In this document: positions 44,734 to 53,200 of the stretch, in pieces
Layout: each line of letters begins with the position of its first letter
How positions within the stretch are numbered: position 1 is the stretch's first letter
Origin: Flavobacterium sp. Leaf82
GTDB taxonomy: Bacteria > Bacteroidota > Bacteroidia > Flavobacteriales > Flavobacteriaceae
DNA length: 64,000 nt
NCBI RefSeq assembly: GCF_001422725.1
Contig: NZ_LMMA01000033.1
Coordinates: 186,001 to 250,000, forward strand
Reading direction: 5' to 3'
Notes under the pieces: model-generated
The model's database searches: none
The model's input: the letters and a program-made list of their open reading frames with translations, nothing else
Told to the model about the DNA's origin: nothing
Made by a program: the position numbers and the translations under genes

Positions 44734-46065
44734 TTATGCTTTGTCGATCCCAAAAGGATTTTTGAATCCTAAATCAACAGTAATTTTACGGGCAGTTCCA
44801 ATTGGTGTGATTTCTGCTTTAACTTTTAATTCTGATGTTGCCAAAATATTTTGTTTTGGATCTACATAAACATCAAAAGCCGAAACTTCCTGATTGGCAA
44901 CCATTCCTTCTAAAGCGCTACGGCATAATCCTTCAAAACTTTTAGAAACAGATTGAGGCAATTTACCATCAATATCTACTAAAACCGGAGAAGCTAATTT
45001 TGGCAACAAAGCAGTACGCAATAAACGAGTTGCTTTATTAATTGTACGGTTGTTTTCTACATAAGCAAAGTCAGATGTTCCTGTAGTACAAGTGTGGCTG
45101 TCGTTAAAATAAACGCCTGCTAAACCAGTATGTGTTTTTGTAAAAATGTATCTGTTGTCGTTTAATTCGCTTAAAGTTCCAAGAGTTTTAATTTCTTGTC
45201 CGCCTACAAAACCTGCTTTTGCAAAACCTTCGCCAGTAAGATTGAATTTTTCAATCCAGGCAATATTTTCAGACACTTTTGCTCTTGATACAGCTCCTAA
45301 TGCCAAACCAACTGCAGCAGTATTTTTATATGAATCTTTGAAAATGAATTCAAGATTCTCTCTATCGATATTATTACTGCCATCGATTTTCTGTACCTTG
45401 TAAAGATTAGAAGAATTTTCTATAGGAACTAATTTCTCGTTATATGCTAAGGTATAAAGTTTATCATCCTTTGCTGTCATACCTTTCATAAACAATTTTT
45501 GTTCAAATGCTTTTTCAACATCCATAGCCACTACTACTGATACGTTTTCTGCGTTTAATTGCGCTAAACTTGTAGCAGAGTCAGCATCAAATCCTTTTCC
45601 TTCCAGAATTACTTCAAAAGGCATATAGTCTGTATAAGCAAGTCCTGCTTGTGTTTGTGCTGTTGTAACTGCAACAAGTGTTTGATCAAAAGTGGTTGCT
45701 CCGGAATAAATAATTGCTATCTGGCGAATGTTTCCATTCGCTTTTTCCTGCATATCCATCGCTTTTGCAACGATATCTGTGTATGAAGCTCCTGTTGTTG
45801 CCATAACATACAAATCGCCTGAAGGATTCATTCTGAAAAATTGTTGAATCTGGTAGTAAGCAGATTGTCCATTTACATCATAATCAGCTGTAATACCTAA
45901 TGCTTCGGCATCTTCTACTGAAACCAAACGTTCGATTTTGTTTAATGCTAATTTTGTGGTTGCAACTCCGTCAAAAAGTAATCCTGAAACCATATCCTGT
46001 TCCGGAGTTCTTCTTCCTAATCCGCCAGATAGTTTGTTAATCACTACATCGTTTAATGTACTCAT
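44734..46065 (-). CDS. Contractile tail sheath protein
   Basis: 443 residues. The N-terminus LNDVVINKLSGGLGRRTP matches Bacteroidota sheath proteins; the middle holds the alpha/beta insertion (QIAIIYSGATTFDQTLVAVT, TAKDDKLYTLAYNEK). The C-terminal domain is the most conserved sheath region: NNRTINKATRLLRTALLPKLASPVLVD, LKVKAEITPIGTARKITVDLGFKNPFG. From memory this is the DUF2586-type sheath. Only one sheath gene is present. First gene of the sheath unit behind box promoter P3, with a leader near 230 nt. Confidence 0.82.
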   Translation of the reverse strand: MSTLNDVVINKLSGGLGRRTPEQDMVSGLLFDGVATTKLALNKIERLVSVEDAEALGITADYDVNGQSAYYQIQQFFRMNPSGDLYVMATTGASYTDIVAKAMDMQEKANGNIRQIAIIYSGATTFDQTLVAVTTAQTQAGLAYTDYMPFEVILEGKGFDADSATSLAQLNAENVSVVVAMDVEKAFEQKLFMKGMTAKDDKLYTLAYNEKLVPIENSSNLYKVQKIDGSNNIDRENLEFIFKDSYKNTAAVGLALGAVSRAKVSENIAWIEKFNLTGEGFAKAGFVGGQEIKTLGTLSELNDNRYIFTKTHTGLAGVYFNDSHTCTTGTSDFAYVENNRTINKATRLLRTALLPKLASPVLVDIDGKLPQSVSKSFEGLCRSALEGMVANQEVSAFDVYVDPKQNILATSELKVKAEITPIGTARKITVDLGFKNPFGIDKA

Positions 46066-46369
46066 AATATAAATTGTTTTAATTGTTTAATATTTGTTTT
46101 TGTTTTTTGCTTAAAAAAGAGCAAAAGAAGGACTGTAATAAGTTGCTGAACTTATTATTATCAATGATTTAATTTTAAAAAAAAGGTATTCGTAATTTGG
46201 AATCCAAAAAGTAGATTGGTGTTTTTGGACGGTTTATAAAAACTGGTTTTTCAATTGAATTTTGCTCTTGGCCAAGAGATAAATTTGCTTTTGATATCGA
46301 GTACAAATTTAAGGTTCAAGTTTGCTTTTTCCAATTTTTTTGATGGTCAAAACCAGTAGTTTCAGCGAT
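46066..46369. other. Sheath leader and promoter region
   Basis: 304 bp between the small HTH gene and the sheath gene. It holds promoter P3 (46304-46366); the rest is an AT-rich leader without a gene. Confidence 0.6.
46304..46366 (-). promoter_or_regulatory. Box promoter P3 (sheath unit)
   Basis: Minus strand: GCTGAAACTACTGG at 46366-46353, then TTGG at 46334-46331, then TAAATTTG at 46311-46304. The gap of 43 bp from box edge to -10 and the 19-bp spacer equal those in P1. Confidence 0.8.
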
Positions 46370-46549
46370 TTAAGCTCTGGCTTCTGTAGACAAGCCTTCG
46401 TTTATAATCGTATAAATAGTGCGTTCTGTAAGGAACAAAGTATCCGAAAGTTCAGATACTACAACTTTCATTTGTTTAGCTTGATTTCTATTTAGGTAGT
46501 TGATCACATAATCTCTCCTTTTGTCTAATAGTGTTCTGCTTCTTTTCAT
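46370..46549 (-). CDS. 59-residue HTH-like protein, candidate activator
   Basis: ATG at 46549-46547 to TAA at 46370-46372, below the usual length cut-offs for gene calling. Sequence begins MKRSRTLLDKRRDYVINYL and contains VVVSELSDTLFLTERTIYTII, a helix-turn-helix pattern (helix, tight turn, recognition helix), with a basic N-terminus. Second gene of the unit led by 46669-47244, 119 bp after it. Its size, basic charge and position under the S24 repressor make it a candidate for the protein that binds the box, as PrtN does in pyocins. This is inference. Confidence 0.6.
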   Translation of the reverse strand: MKRSRTLLDKRRDYVINYLNRNQAKQMKVVVSELSDTLFLTERTIYTIINEGLSTEARA

Positions 46550-46668
46550 TTTTGGGGTTTTAATAGGTACGGATTAATTTGCTTTTGGTTTGTATGCTTT
46601 GGGTTTTATTTCATTTATTTCTTTCTAAAAACGTGCTGTTATCAAGTGGTATTAACAGCCAGTTCTGA

Positions 46669-47244
46669 TTATTTGATACTATTTAAATCTATATCTCCTT
46701 CGACCTGATTTGGGTTTATTTCGATTATGTCAGAAGTTAAGTTATATCCTAATTCTTCTAAAGCTTCATTACTTAAACCGTTGTTAAAAAGAATATATTT
46801 CTTTTTTAATATATTTTCTATCAACGTTGTTTTATAAGTGATCTCCCAAATAAAATGGTCATTTTTATTCCAGTATACTTCTTCATTATTGTATTGCTTT
46901 TCTTTTACTTTAAAAGTCGAATTGGTGTCTATAAAAGTATTATTGCTCGTTGTAGACAAGACGGCTTTGTCTAAATGATAGGCAATTTCGAATACCTCTT
47001 CGTAACTTGTTGATGAAGCAGAACCAATAGGTAATACGATGTATAAACAAAAAGAGACATCTGCTTTGTAGTTTTTCTCAGAAGATGTTTCCCAGGAAAT
47101 AGTATCATATTTAAACATTACTAAAGGCGCTTCAATAGCAGTTTTAAAAACAGCATCACTGTAAAGTTGTACTGCTGGCGCAATGCTGGAAAACTCAGTT
47201 TGTATTGCGCTCTTTTTCTCGTTATAAAATTCTTTTAAAATCAT
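46669..47244 (-). CDS. Tail completion/terminator-like protein
   Basis: 191 residues from the ATG at 47244; an upstream in-frame ATG at 47298 is ruled out because the promoter -10 element (47271-47264) lies downstream of it. No membrane segment. The pattern 'FSSIAPAVQLYSDAVF.TAIEAPLVMFKYDTISWE', beta-strands and a Phe/Trp-rich C-terminal part are those of tail-completion proteins such as gp37/gpS-like ones upstream of sheath genes. First gene after the divergent repressor. Role inferred mostly from position. Confidence 0.5.
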   Translation of the reverse strand: MILKEFYNEKKSAIQTEFSSIAPAVQLYSDAVFKTAIEAPLVMFKYDTISWETSSEKNYKADVSFCLYIVLPIGSASSTSYEEVFEIAYHLDKAVLSTTSNNTFIDTNSTFKVKEKQYNNEEVYWNKNDHFIWEITYKTTLIENILKKKYILFNNGLSNEALEELGYNLTSDIIEINPNQVEGDIDLNSIK

Positions 47245-47263
47245 ATGATGGATTATTTTTTTA

Positions 47264-47329
47264 CAAATATACAACATATGTTTTAAAATATACAACATAT
47301 TGCGCTAAAAAATGCAATAGTTTCAGTAA
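47264..47329 (-). promoter_or_regulatory. Box promoter P4 overlapping repressor operators
   Basis: Minus strand: TTACTGAAACTATTGC at 47329-47314, then TTGT at 47295-47292, and a perfect TATATTTG at 47271-47264. The box edge is 44 bp from the -10. AACATATGTT (47273-47282) and AACATAT (47294-47300), which are 21 bp apart, overlap the spacer and the -33, so the repressor would block this promoter directly. Confidence 0.78.
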
Positions 47330-47500
47330 TATGATTTGCTTATTTATGTCATATGTTCTAGTAATACAATAAGAAAGAGGTTACAATTGTATTGAAAATC
47401 AGTTGTTTTATGAAAAAAATGTAAAAGAATGCGGTTATTTGTATAATATTTTTTAGTTTTGCAACATATAGTGGAATGTTTACTGTTGGTTAAAACATAT
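47273..47500. promoter_or_regulatory. Cluster of AACATAT(GTT) operators for the repressor
   Basis: AACATATGTT at 47273-47282 (perfect 10-bp palindrome), AACATAT at 47294-47300, CATATGTT at 47350-47357, AACATAT at 47463-47469 and 47494-47500, all in the 230-bp gap between the two divergent genes. The copy at 47463 directly follows TAGTTTTG (47454-47461), the likely -10 of the repressor gene, so autorepression is expected too. Confidence 0.65.
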
Positions 47501-47528
47501 TACACAAAAAATCAAATGCAATTAAAAC

Positions 47529-48329
47529 ATGGAAATACATACTAAGATAAAACGTATTATAGACGAGATGAAGTTAAACAATAACTCATTTGCGAAATTA
47601 ATAGGAGTAACCAGTACTACAATTGATAGTATCACGATTGGAAGATTGCAAGCAGACGGAGACAGAAAAAGAACAAAACCCGGTTTTGATTTACTGCAAA
47701 GTATTATTGACCATTGCAATGTTAATCCGGATTATTTTTTTGGAGACAGTAAAGAAATCTTTACCAATAAAACGAGTACTGAAGTTGGTTTAAATCTTCC
47801 AAAGATTATAACTGTTAATGAAGACGGAGAAGAGAATATTAATTTTGTTGGAGTAAAGGCGAGAGCAGGTTATTTAGACGGTTACGCTGATCCGGAATAT
47901 ATGGAAAAACTTCCCTCGTTTAGTATGCCAATGCTAAAAAACGGAACTTACAGATGTTTTGAAATTAAAGGAAACTCAATGTCTACAACAATACATGACG
48001 GCGATTATCTTTTTGGGAAATATGTAGATAATTTTGATGATATTCTGGACGGAAGAATTTATGTTATCATTAGTAAGAATGATGGAGTTGTCGTAAAAAG
48101 GGTTTTAAACAGAATCAGGGAAAGCGGAAAATTAATTTTGAAATCTGACAACAGAGACGGAAATTACCCAATGTATTCTATTTATGCCGAGGATATTCTG
48201 GAAGTTTGGTACGCAAGTATGTATGCTTCTAAACAAATGCCGGATCCTATTAATATTTATGAAAAGATTCACGATCTCGAAAGTAAATTCTATGAAATGG
48301 AAGAGAGTTTGAGAAAGAAACTCAATTAA
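47529..48329 (+). CDS. LexA/CI-type repressor with S24 self-cleavage domain
   Basis: 266 residues. An XRE-type helix-turn-helix occupies about 5-45 (NNNSFAKLIGVTSTTIDSIT), a linker follows, and from 105 on a S24/LexA domain. The cleavage site is Ala113-Gly114 in VKARAGYLDGY, the nucleophile Ser150 in IKGNSMS and the general base Lys190 in GVVVKRV, all present. So it should be cut when RecA is activated by DNA damage. It is divergent from the 46669 unit and is flanked by operators. The natural role is to keep the particle cluster off until SOS. Confidence 0.85.
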   Translation: MEIHTKIKRIIDEMKLNNNSFAKLIGVTSTTIDSITIGRLQADGDRKRTKPGFDLLQSIIDHCNVNPDYFFGDSKEIFTNKTSTEVGLNLPKIITVNEDGEENINFVGVKARAGYLDGYADPEYMEKLPSFSMPMLKNGTYRCFEIKGNSMSTTIHDGDYLFGKYVDNFDDILDGRIYVIISKNDGVVVKRVLNRIRESGKLILKSDNRDGNYPMYSIYAEDILEVWYASMYASKQMPDPINIYEKIHDLESKFYEMEESLRKKLN

Positions 48330-48333
48330 ACTA

Positions 48334-48378
48334 AAAAAAGAGAAAATTTCAGTTAATCTGAAATTTTCTCTTTTTTTA
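48334..48378. terminator. Bidirectional terminator
   Basis: Perfect 20-bp inverted repeat AAAAAAAGAGAAAATTTCAG with T runs on both sides, between the convergent repressor and the lipoprotein gene. Confidence 0.85.
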
Positions 48379-48383
48379 GTTTT

Positions 48384-48860
48384 TCAATCATTAAGTTCTT
48401 GTATTACGATTTTCCTATCTTTACTAGGTTTAACGTGAATAGTATCTTTATAAAAAATTAAACCTATATCACCACTTAATGCTTTTGTAATATTATCTTT
48501 ATTCCAAATTCTTTTTCCTTTTTTTTCTTTATCTGGAATATTTTGAGAAAAATAACTTGTACGAATTAAAAATGAAAAAATATTCCCCTTTCTTATTGGG
48601 ACTTTCCATACTTCGTAAAAAAAATAATTTCTATCTTCCTTTTTGATTGAATATATTATAAATTCTCTTAGTTCTTTATTTTTAAGCTTTTTAGCTATAA
48701 TTGAGTCATTGACTTTAATATTTATAATTACACCTGGCTGTTTTTCGTAATCTAAGTCGATATATTCGATTTTCTCTATAGAGGCAAGAGGTTGTGTTTT
48801 TTTATCTTTGCTGCACGAAAAAGCAAATAAAAATAAAAATAGAAATAATATCTTTTTCAT
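48384..48860 (-). CDS. Lipoprotein, candidate immunity protein
   Basis: 158 residues, signal peptide with lipobox FAFSC (Cys16). The mature part is beta-rich with several Phe/Tyr (YFFYEVWKVPI). Its start overlaps the stop of the HEHKH protein by four bases, so the two are co-translated. A lipoprotein behind a toxin-like gene behind a PAAR-like gene is the arrangement of type VI effector-immunity pairs, with the immunity protein in the periplasm or membrane. No family match; function inferred. Confidence 0.5.
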   Translation of the reverse strand: MKKILFLFLFLFAFSCSKDKKTQPLASIEKIEYIDLDYEKQPGVIINIKVNDSIIAKKLKNKELREFIIYSIKKEDRNYFFYEVWKVPIRKGNIFSFLIRTSYFSQNIPDKEKKGKRIWNKDNITKALSGDIGLIFYKDTIHVKPSKDRKIVIQELND

Positions 48861-49747
48861 AAAGTGATGTTTTTACCTGGTATATATTCAATAAATCCTT
48901 GATAATCTTCCTGTTTTCCAAATGCTTTTTTAAAGTCATCTTTATACATGTTTGAGCTTGCCGGAGTATTAAAATACATTCCAGCTTTAAATCGAAATGA
49001 CACAAAAGGCCAATTTTTGTCAACTAGAGTTTGATGAGTATATGCTCTGTTTTCTGAATTTATCTTTGTATTATTTTGTAAATCTTTAATACAATCTTCA
49101 AGATGTTTATGCTCATGTGCACAAATACTCATAATGTCATAACCAGTGTCAAAATTAAATCCAAGATGGGAATAACAGATACTGATTTCACCTTCAAATT
49201 TTTTCAAATAATCAGAATAATTAGTATATCCTCCAATTCTGGTTATTGCAAATCCGGTGCCTTCGAGTTGAAGTCTTCTGCCTTCCGTATATTTATCATT
49301 TCGTCTTTGAATTTCAGCTTTATCTAAATGTCTGTCTAAGTCATCTGCGTCTGTAATGGTTCTATATTTTAATTCATTCAAATTAAAACCGGCTTCAGTA
49401 TAGTAATGATTAAAAATTCTTTCAACGATTTTTGATTTGGTTTCAATTGATAAATCAGTAATTATAGTTCCGTATTGACCACCAATTTTACTGTTTACTA
49501 TATTGCCTCGTCCATCAAAGGATACTTGTTTGTCATAAAAATCTTTGGGAAGATTACTTCTGGAATAGGGATTTTTTATAAAATCCCTGCCCAAAATATA
49601 AATCTCTTTTTTGCTTTGTTTAGTTGAACCCAAATAGTTTCCAGACACATCAAAAAAATCTCCTTCTACTGGATTACTAATTTTTAAAAAAACTTGTTTA
49701 AAATTAGTATTACCACTAATTTCTTTTATTTGAAGTGTTATATCCAT
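48857..49747 (-). CDS. HEHKH putative zinc-protease toxin
   Basis: 296 residues. Near residue 211 the sequence CAHEHKHLEDCI carries HExxH (His211, Glu212, His215), flanked by Cys. The N-terminal VEGDFFDVSGNYLGSTKQ stretch is the 'G.FFD..GN.LG' linker common at the front of injected toxins of Bacteroidota. No signal peptide. It starts inside the end of the PAAR-like gene and overlaps the next lipoprotein gene by four bases. Reads as cargo for the particle tip, but enzymatic identity is not established. Confidence 0.6.
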   Translation of the reverse strand: MDITLQIKEISGNTNFKQVFLKISNPVEGDFFDVSGNYLGSTKQSKKEIYILGRDFIKNPYSRSNLPKDFYDKQVSFDGRGNIVNSKIGGQYGTIITDLSIETKSKIVERIFNHYYTEAGFNLNELKYRTITDADDLDRHLDKAEIQRRNDKYTEGRRLQLEGTGFAITRIGGYTNYSDYLKKFEGEISICYSHLGFNFDTGYDIMSICAHEHKHLEDCIKDLQNNTKINSENRAYTHQTLVDKNWPFVSFRFKAGMYFNTPASSNMYKDDFKKAFGKQEDYQGFIEYIPGKNITL

Positions 49748-50382
49748 GTTGTATTTTGTTTTGGTGATTCGATTTCTATAATTTCTTTCAACTCTGCAAA
49801 ACCATTTTCATTGACTATTCCACTTAAACTAATTTCTTTAATGCCTTGATTTATATCTTTACCATCTTTTTCATCTACAATTATAGTAATTCTTTCTCCG
49901 GCTTCATAATTAATAGTTTTAACTAAAAGACTTATTTTTTCATCATATGAGGCATTTTTTATATTGTTTTTTAAATCTCCAGTCATCCAGGAAGCACTTA
50001 TAATTTGCTTTGTTTTTATGATTTCCGGGGCTGTATAATTGTCAAATATAACAGTTTTAGATCCAGTTTGTTGTGGATCTGTTATACTAATCTCCCCTCC
50101 AATATCACAATTTAAGGTTGAGGTTTGTAAAAGAGCTTTTTTATCTCCTTCGAATACATTACTTGCAGGTTTTTCCCATTTTGTCAATAAAGCCGGGATA
50201 CATGTTTTTTGAGTTATTGAACAGATTCCAGTAAGAGGAACTTTGAAAGTTAAATCACTATCAGTAGCCATCAATTTTTCCTGAATAAAAATGTTACTTT
50301 GAGATTTTACTTCCAAAACGCCTCCTGTAGCACCTTTATTGCAGACGCATAATGCACCGTTACATACATATTTGGTAGCCAT
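49738..50382 (-). CDS. PAAR-like tip protein (DUF4280)
   Basis: 214 residues. KYVCNGALCVCNKGATGGVLEV is the Cys-rich N-terminus of DUF4280, followed by MATDSDLTFKVPLTGIC, CIPALLTKWEKPASNVFEGDKKALLQTS and LNCDIGGEISITDPQQ, a full set of motifs. DUF4280 proteins form a metal-bound cone that caps spikes. The remaining 100 residues form an extension, perhaps for cargo attachment. It follows the spike gene by 3 bp and overlaps the putative toxin gene. Confidence 0.8.
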   Translation of the reverse strand: MATKYVCNGALCVCNKGATGGVLEVKSQSNIFIQEKLMATDSDLTFKVPLTGICSITQKTCIPALLTKWEKPASNVFEGDKKALLQTSTLNCDIGGEISITDPQQTGSKTVIFDNYTAPEIIKTKQIISASWMTGDLKNNIKNASYDEKISLLVKTINYEAGERITIIVDEKDGKDINQGIKEISLSGIVNENGFAELKEIIEIESPKQNTTWI

Positions 50383-50385
50383 AAT

Positions 50386-51318
50386 TTAATTAATTTTTAC
50401 TTTTTCGCCGCTTATAATAGTATCTCCTATGGCATTTATATTGATTTTTTCAGTCGATTTCAGATTAATATTTTTTGCTTCAATGTTAATATCTCCTTCG
50501 CTTTTTAAAGTAATGGCTGTTTTTCCTTTCAGTTCGATTAAATTCTTATCATTTTTCCTTAATTGTATACTGTCATTCTCACTATTTAATTCAAAAACTA
50601 ATTTTTCAGCTTCCTGGTCATCATATAGTAAACCAGAAATTTTATTCTGATCTATTGTGATAGTACTTTGTTTTTTACCTTCTTGATTATTTAATTTTAA
50701 GGTAGCTTCTCCTTGTCTAAGAGTGAATGCCACACGTTCTTTTACTTGCTTGTCTTTAATCGAATTAAAAGTTGTAATTAAGCTGTCAGATGTAAAATGT
50801 GTAGTTGCCAATGGTTTTTCATCGTCATCAAAGTAACTTATTTTAAAGTTTTTATCTTTGTTAAATTCGATTTTAGCTACATCAATTATTTTTGTTTCGT
50901 CAGTTTCTGTTATTATGTCAGTTTTTACATATCGAATTTGTAATACCTCGCCATCGCTGCTATAATCGAAAAGCAATTTTGGTTCATTTGTTCCTTGAAT
51001 TCTCCCCATAAGTCTGTCAACTTCAGAAAACTGCGAAATAAAAGCTCTCGTTTCTACTCCGTCAATAATGGTAGCCAAAACCCAACTGTCTTTTTTTGGA
51101 ATGGTAATAATTCCTTGTTCTACATCGAGGATTGAAGCCTTTAATCGTACGTTTTTAATGATCGCCCCATCAGCTCGCATAATGTTTACAGTATAAGCGT
51201 CTTCCGGATTATGGAGCGATTCTGTTTCCTTATTTATTTCGATGACTTTCGCCGCAAAAGTTTCGATAATTTGATTTTTACTGGCGACGTCTTTTATTAA
51301 GTCTGTTATATTTCCCAT
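50386..51318 (-). CDS. Spike protein (gp5/VgrG OB-fold and beta-helix)
   Basis: 310 residues. The N-terminal half, about 15-110, is an OB-fold-like module (YTVNIMRADGAIIKNVRL, ASILDVEQGIITIPKKDSWVLATI). The C-terminus shows strongly repetitive short strands: 'INIEAKNINLKSTEKININAIGDTIISGEKVKIN', the triple-stranded beta-helix needle of gp5/VgrG. It lies between the hub and PAAR-like genes, as expected for the tail spike of a contractile system. Confidence 0.75.
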   Translation of the reverse strand: MGNITDLIKDVASKNQIIETFAAKVIEINKETESLHNPEDAYTVNIMRADGAIIKNVRLKASILDVEQGIITIPKKDSWVLATIIDGVETRAFISQFSEVDRLMGRIQGTNEPKLLFDYSSDGEVLQIRYVKTDIITETDETKIIDVAKIEFNKDKNFKISYFDDDEKPLATTHFTSDSLITTFNSIKDKQVKERVAFTLRQGEATLKLNNQEGKKQSTITIDQNKISGLLYDDQEAEKLVFELNSENDSIQLRKNDKNLIELKGKTAITLKSEGDINIEAKNINLKSTEKININAIGDTIISGEKVKIN

Positions 51319-51328
51319 TTATGTATTT

Positions 51329-52630
51329 TTATACTGTTTCTACTCTTCGCCCTATATAAATCCTTTGTCTGTAGCCATTTTCGCCGTAGCTTCTTTCTAC
51401 TTTTTCGACCTGAAATGTTCCGTTTTTTTCTTTGTCCTTTGCGTTTTCCAGGATTACTTTGTCAGTAGGTCGCACAAACGGTTCTCCAAATGTGAGAAAC
51501 GAACCTTCAAATCCGCTTGGTTTAGATTCCATTGCTCGTAAAGCGGCATATTGATACAATTCTGAAGCTACTTCAGTTGCTGCTTTTTTAAAAGCTACAG
51601 GATCTTTTGGCAAGTCTTCTTTGTCATTATGCAATACGTGGGTTTTTATTAATTGCCCGTTTGGATCACCTAATTCGATATAAATTGGCGTGTTTGAGTT
51701 TTTAAAGTATTTTTCTACCCGTAAACGTGTATTCTTTGTAGACTCATTGACCACAACTAATTTATCTTCGATAATATTATACCGAAATCTAAAACGTACC
51801 TGCCCTAAAAAACGATCAGAAAGTGATTTCGTGGCTTTGCTTAATTGAGCACTTAAAAGAGAAATCCCCTGATTGATCAACTTTTTGACAAGCGCTCCGG
51901 CTAACGGGCTTTTAATAAAATTTCGATCTATAAAACCGGCTAATTCAATTGCGGTATGTTGCTGCGGATTATTGGTAATTGTAAGCACAGGCGCTGCATC
52001 TTCGATTTTAAAATAGGTATAAATTCCTTTGTCTTTGAGCATCTCAAAAACCTGAGCCAGACTTTGGTTTCTGTTAATCATTATGTTTCCTAATTCTTCG
52101 TCAAGTGCATTTACTTTAAAAGGTAAATTGAGTTCTTTGATTCTTTTTTCGAAGAAAGTTTTTGGATTAAAATTCTCAACATTTGTGGTTGGATTTGTTG
52201 CCACAAAATTTAAGGTGTCATTTTTATCCTGAACATCATCATCTTTTACAGCCTTTACTTTTTTAAACGCATACATTGCGTCTTCGCAAGTTATTACAGC
52301 ATTTATATCTGTTTGTACTCCTGTGATATAACCTCTAAAAGCAGGTTTGTAATCACCGTCATATCCTAAAAATATTTCTATGAAATTTTCGAGTTTAAAA
52401 AAATCATGAATTGTTTTTTCGGTTCCACTTGCATTTGTAAACATGCTCTGGTCAAATCCTTTGGTATCTGTATATACTTTTTGAGGCATTACAAGAGTAG
52501 CTGTATCTGTGAGGGATTTGTACGAGCTGTTTATTTCTACATTTTTTACATACGTAAACTCATAAAATTTAGGAGTAGGGATGAGTTTTATAGTTTCGTA
52601 AACTCTAATTTTAGCATTTAGTTTAAGCAT
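51329..52630 (-). CDS. Tail hub (gp27/gpD-like)
   Basis: 433 residues. Features of late-control-D/hub proteins: KNVEINSSYKSLTDTATLVMPQK, FFKLENFIEIFLGYDGDYKPAFRGYI, then a repeat half with DRNFIKSPLAGALVK and KSTKNTRLRVEKYFK, ending 'GTFQVEKVERSYGENGYRQRIYIGRRV'. The gene starts inside the end of the upstream DUF6046-like gene (8-bp overlap) and is followed 10 bp later by the spike gene. It forms the trimeric base on which the spike sits. Confidence 0.75.
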   Translation of the reverse strand: MLKLNAKIRVYETIKLIPTPKFYEFTYVKNVEINSSYKSLTDTATLVMPQKVYTDTKGFDQSMFTNASGTEKTIHDFFKLENFIEIFLGYDGDYKPAFRGYITGVQTDINAVITCEDAMYAFKKVKAVKDDDVQDKNDTLNFVATNPTTNVENFNPKTFFEKRIKELNLPFKVNALDEELGNIMINRNQSLAQVFEMLKDKGIYTYFKIEDAAPVLTITNNPQQHTAIELAGFIDRNFIKSPLAGALVKKLINQGISLLSAQLSKATKSLSDRFLGQVRFRFRYNIIEDKLVVVNESTKNTRLRVEKYFKNSNTPIYIELGDPNGQLIKTHVLHNDKEDLPKDPVAFKKAATEVASELYQYAALRAMESKPSGFEGSFLTFGEPFVRPTDKVILENAKDKEKNGTFQVEKVERSYGENGYRQRIYIGRRVETV

Positions 52631-53180
52631 TGTCTCTAATTATTAGTTCTACAGTTTCATCTGATGTGGCGCTGGCGGTAAATTTTTGAATGTTTTTTGT
52701 TCCGGAAATAGAAGGAATAGAGTAGGAGTCTATCACTAATTCATAAATGCCAAATCGGTTTAAAATCGCATGCGTTACTCTTAAAGCATAAGGCGCGTTC
52801 AGGAATTGCTTCAGTAAAAAAAGTTTTTCTTTTGGATATTCATCTCCAGTTTCATTCGCAATTAAACCTTCGATTGAAATACTAAAATCTCCATTTGTAA
52901 TATGTTCTTTGATGGTTGAATCTCTTCCTTCAACTCCTTCTTTTTTGATTGTTTTTGAACGATTTAGATTTACAGTAACGGCATCTACTCGTAAACTGGG
53001 TAAATTAAGATCGTTTTTTATCAGAGGTTCAAAAACCAAAGGAGCAAAAACTCTCAAATTAAATTCACCTCCGGTTTTATCTATAATAAAATCTTTCGAT
53101 TCTGATTCGTTATAGTTAATGCCTGTATATTCAGCATCTTTTGTGTCTAAAATTTCATTTACATTAAAATTGAATTTCAT
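52623..53180 (-). CDS. Baseplate/tail adaptor (DUF6046-like)
   Basis: 185 residues. From memory it is of the DUF6046 type that precedes the hub gene in Bacteroidota tails. Features: FAPLVFEPLI, VTVNLNRSKTIKKEGVEGRDSTIKEHI, ISIEGLIANETGDEYP, LKQFLNAPYALRVTHAILNRFGIYELVIDSYSIPSISGT. This beta-rich shape resembles Afp7/XkdP-like adaptors between tube and hub. 8-bp overlap with the hub gene supports joint synthesis. Confidence 0.6.
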   Translation of the reverse strand: MKFNFNVNEILDTKDAEYTGINYNESESKDFIIDKTGGEFNLRVFAPLVFEPLIKNDLNLPSLRVDAVTVNLNRSKTIKKEGVEGRDSTIKEHITNGDFSISIEGLIANETGDEYPKEKLFLLKQFLNAPYALRVTHAILNRFGIYELVIDSYSIPSISGTKNIQKFTASATSDETVELIIRDNA

Positions 53181-53200
53181 AATGATTTATTTTTTGTTTT

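Noticed and set aside
47245..47298. Upstream start of the tail-completion gene at 47298
   Set aside because: The -10 element TATATTTG at 47271-47264 and the operators lie inside that extension.
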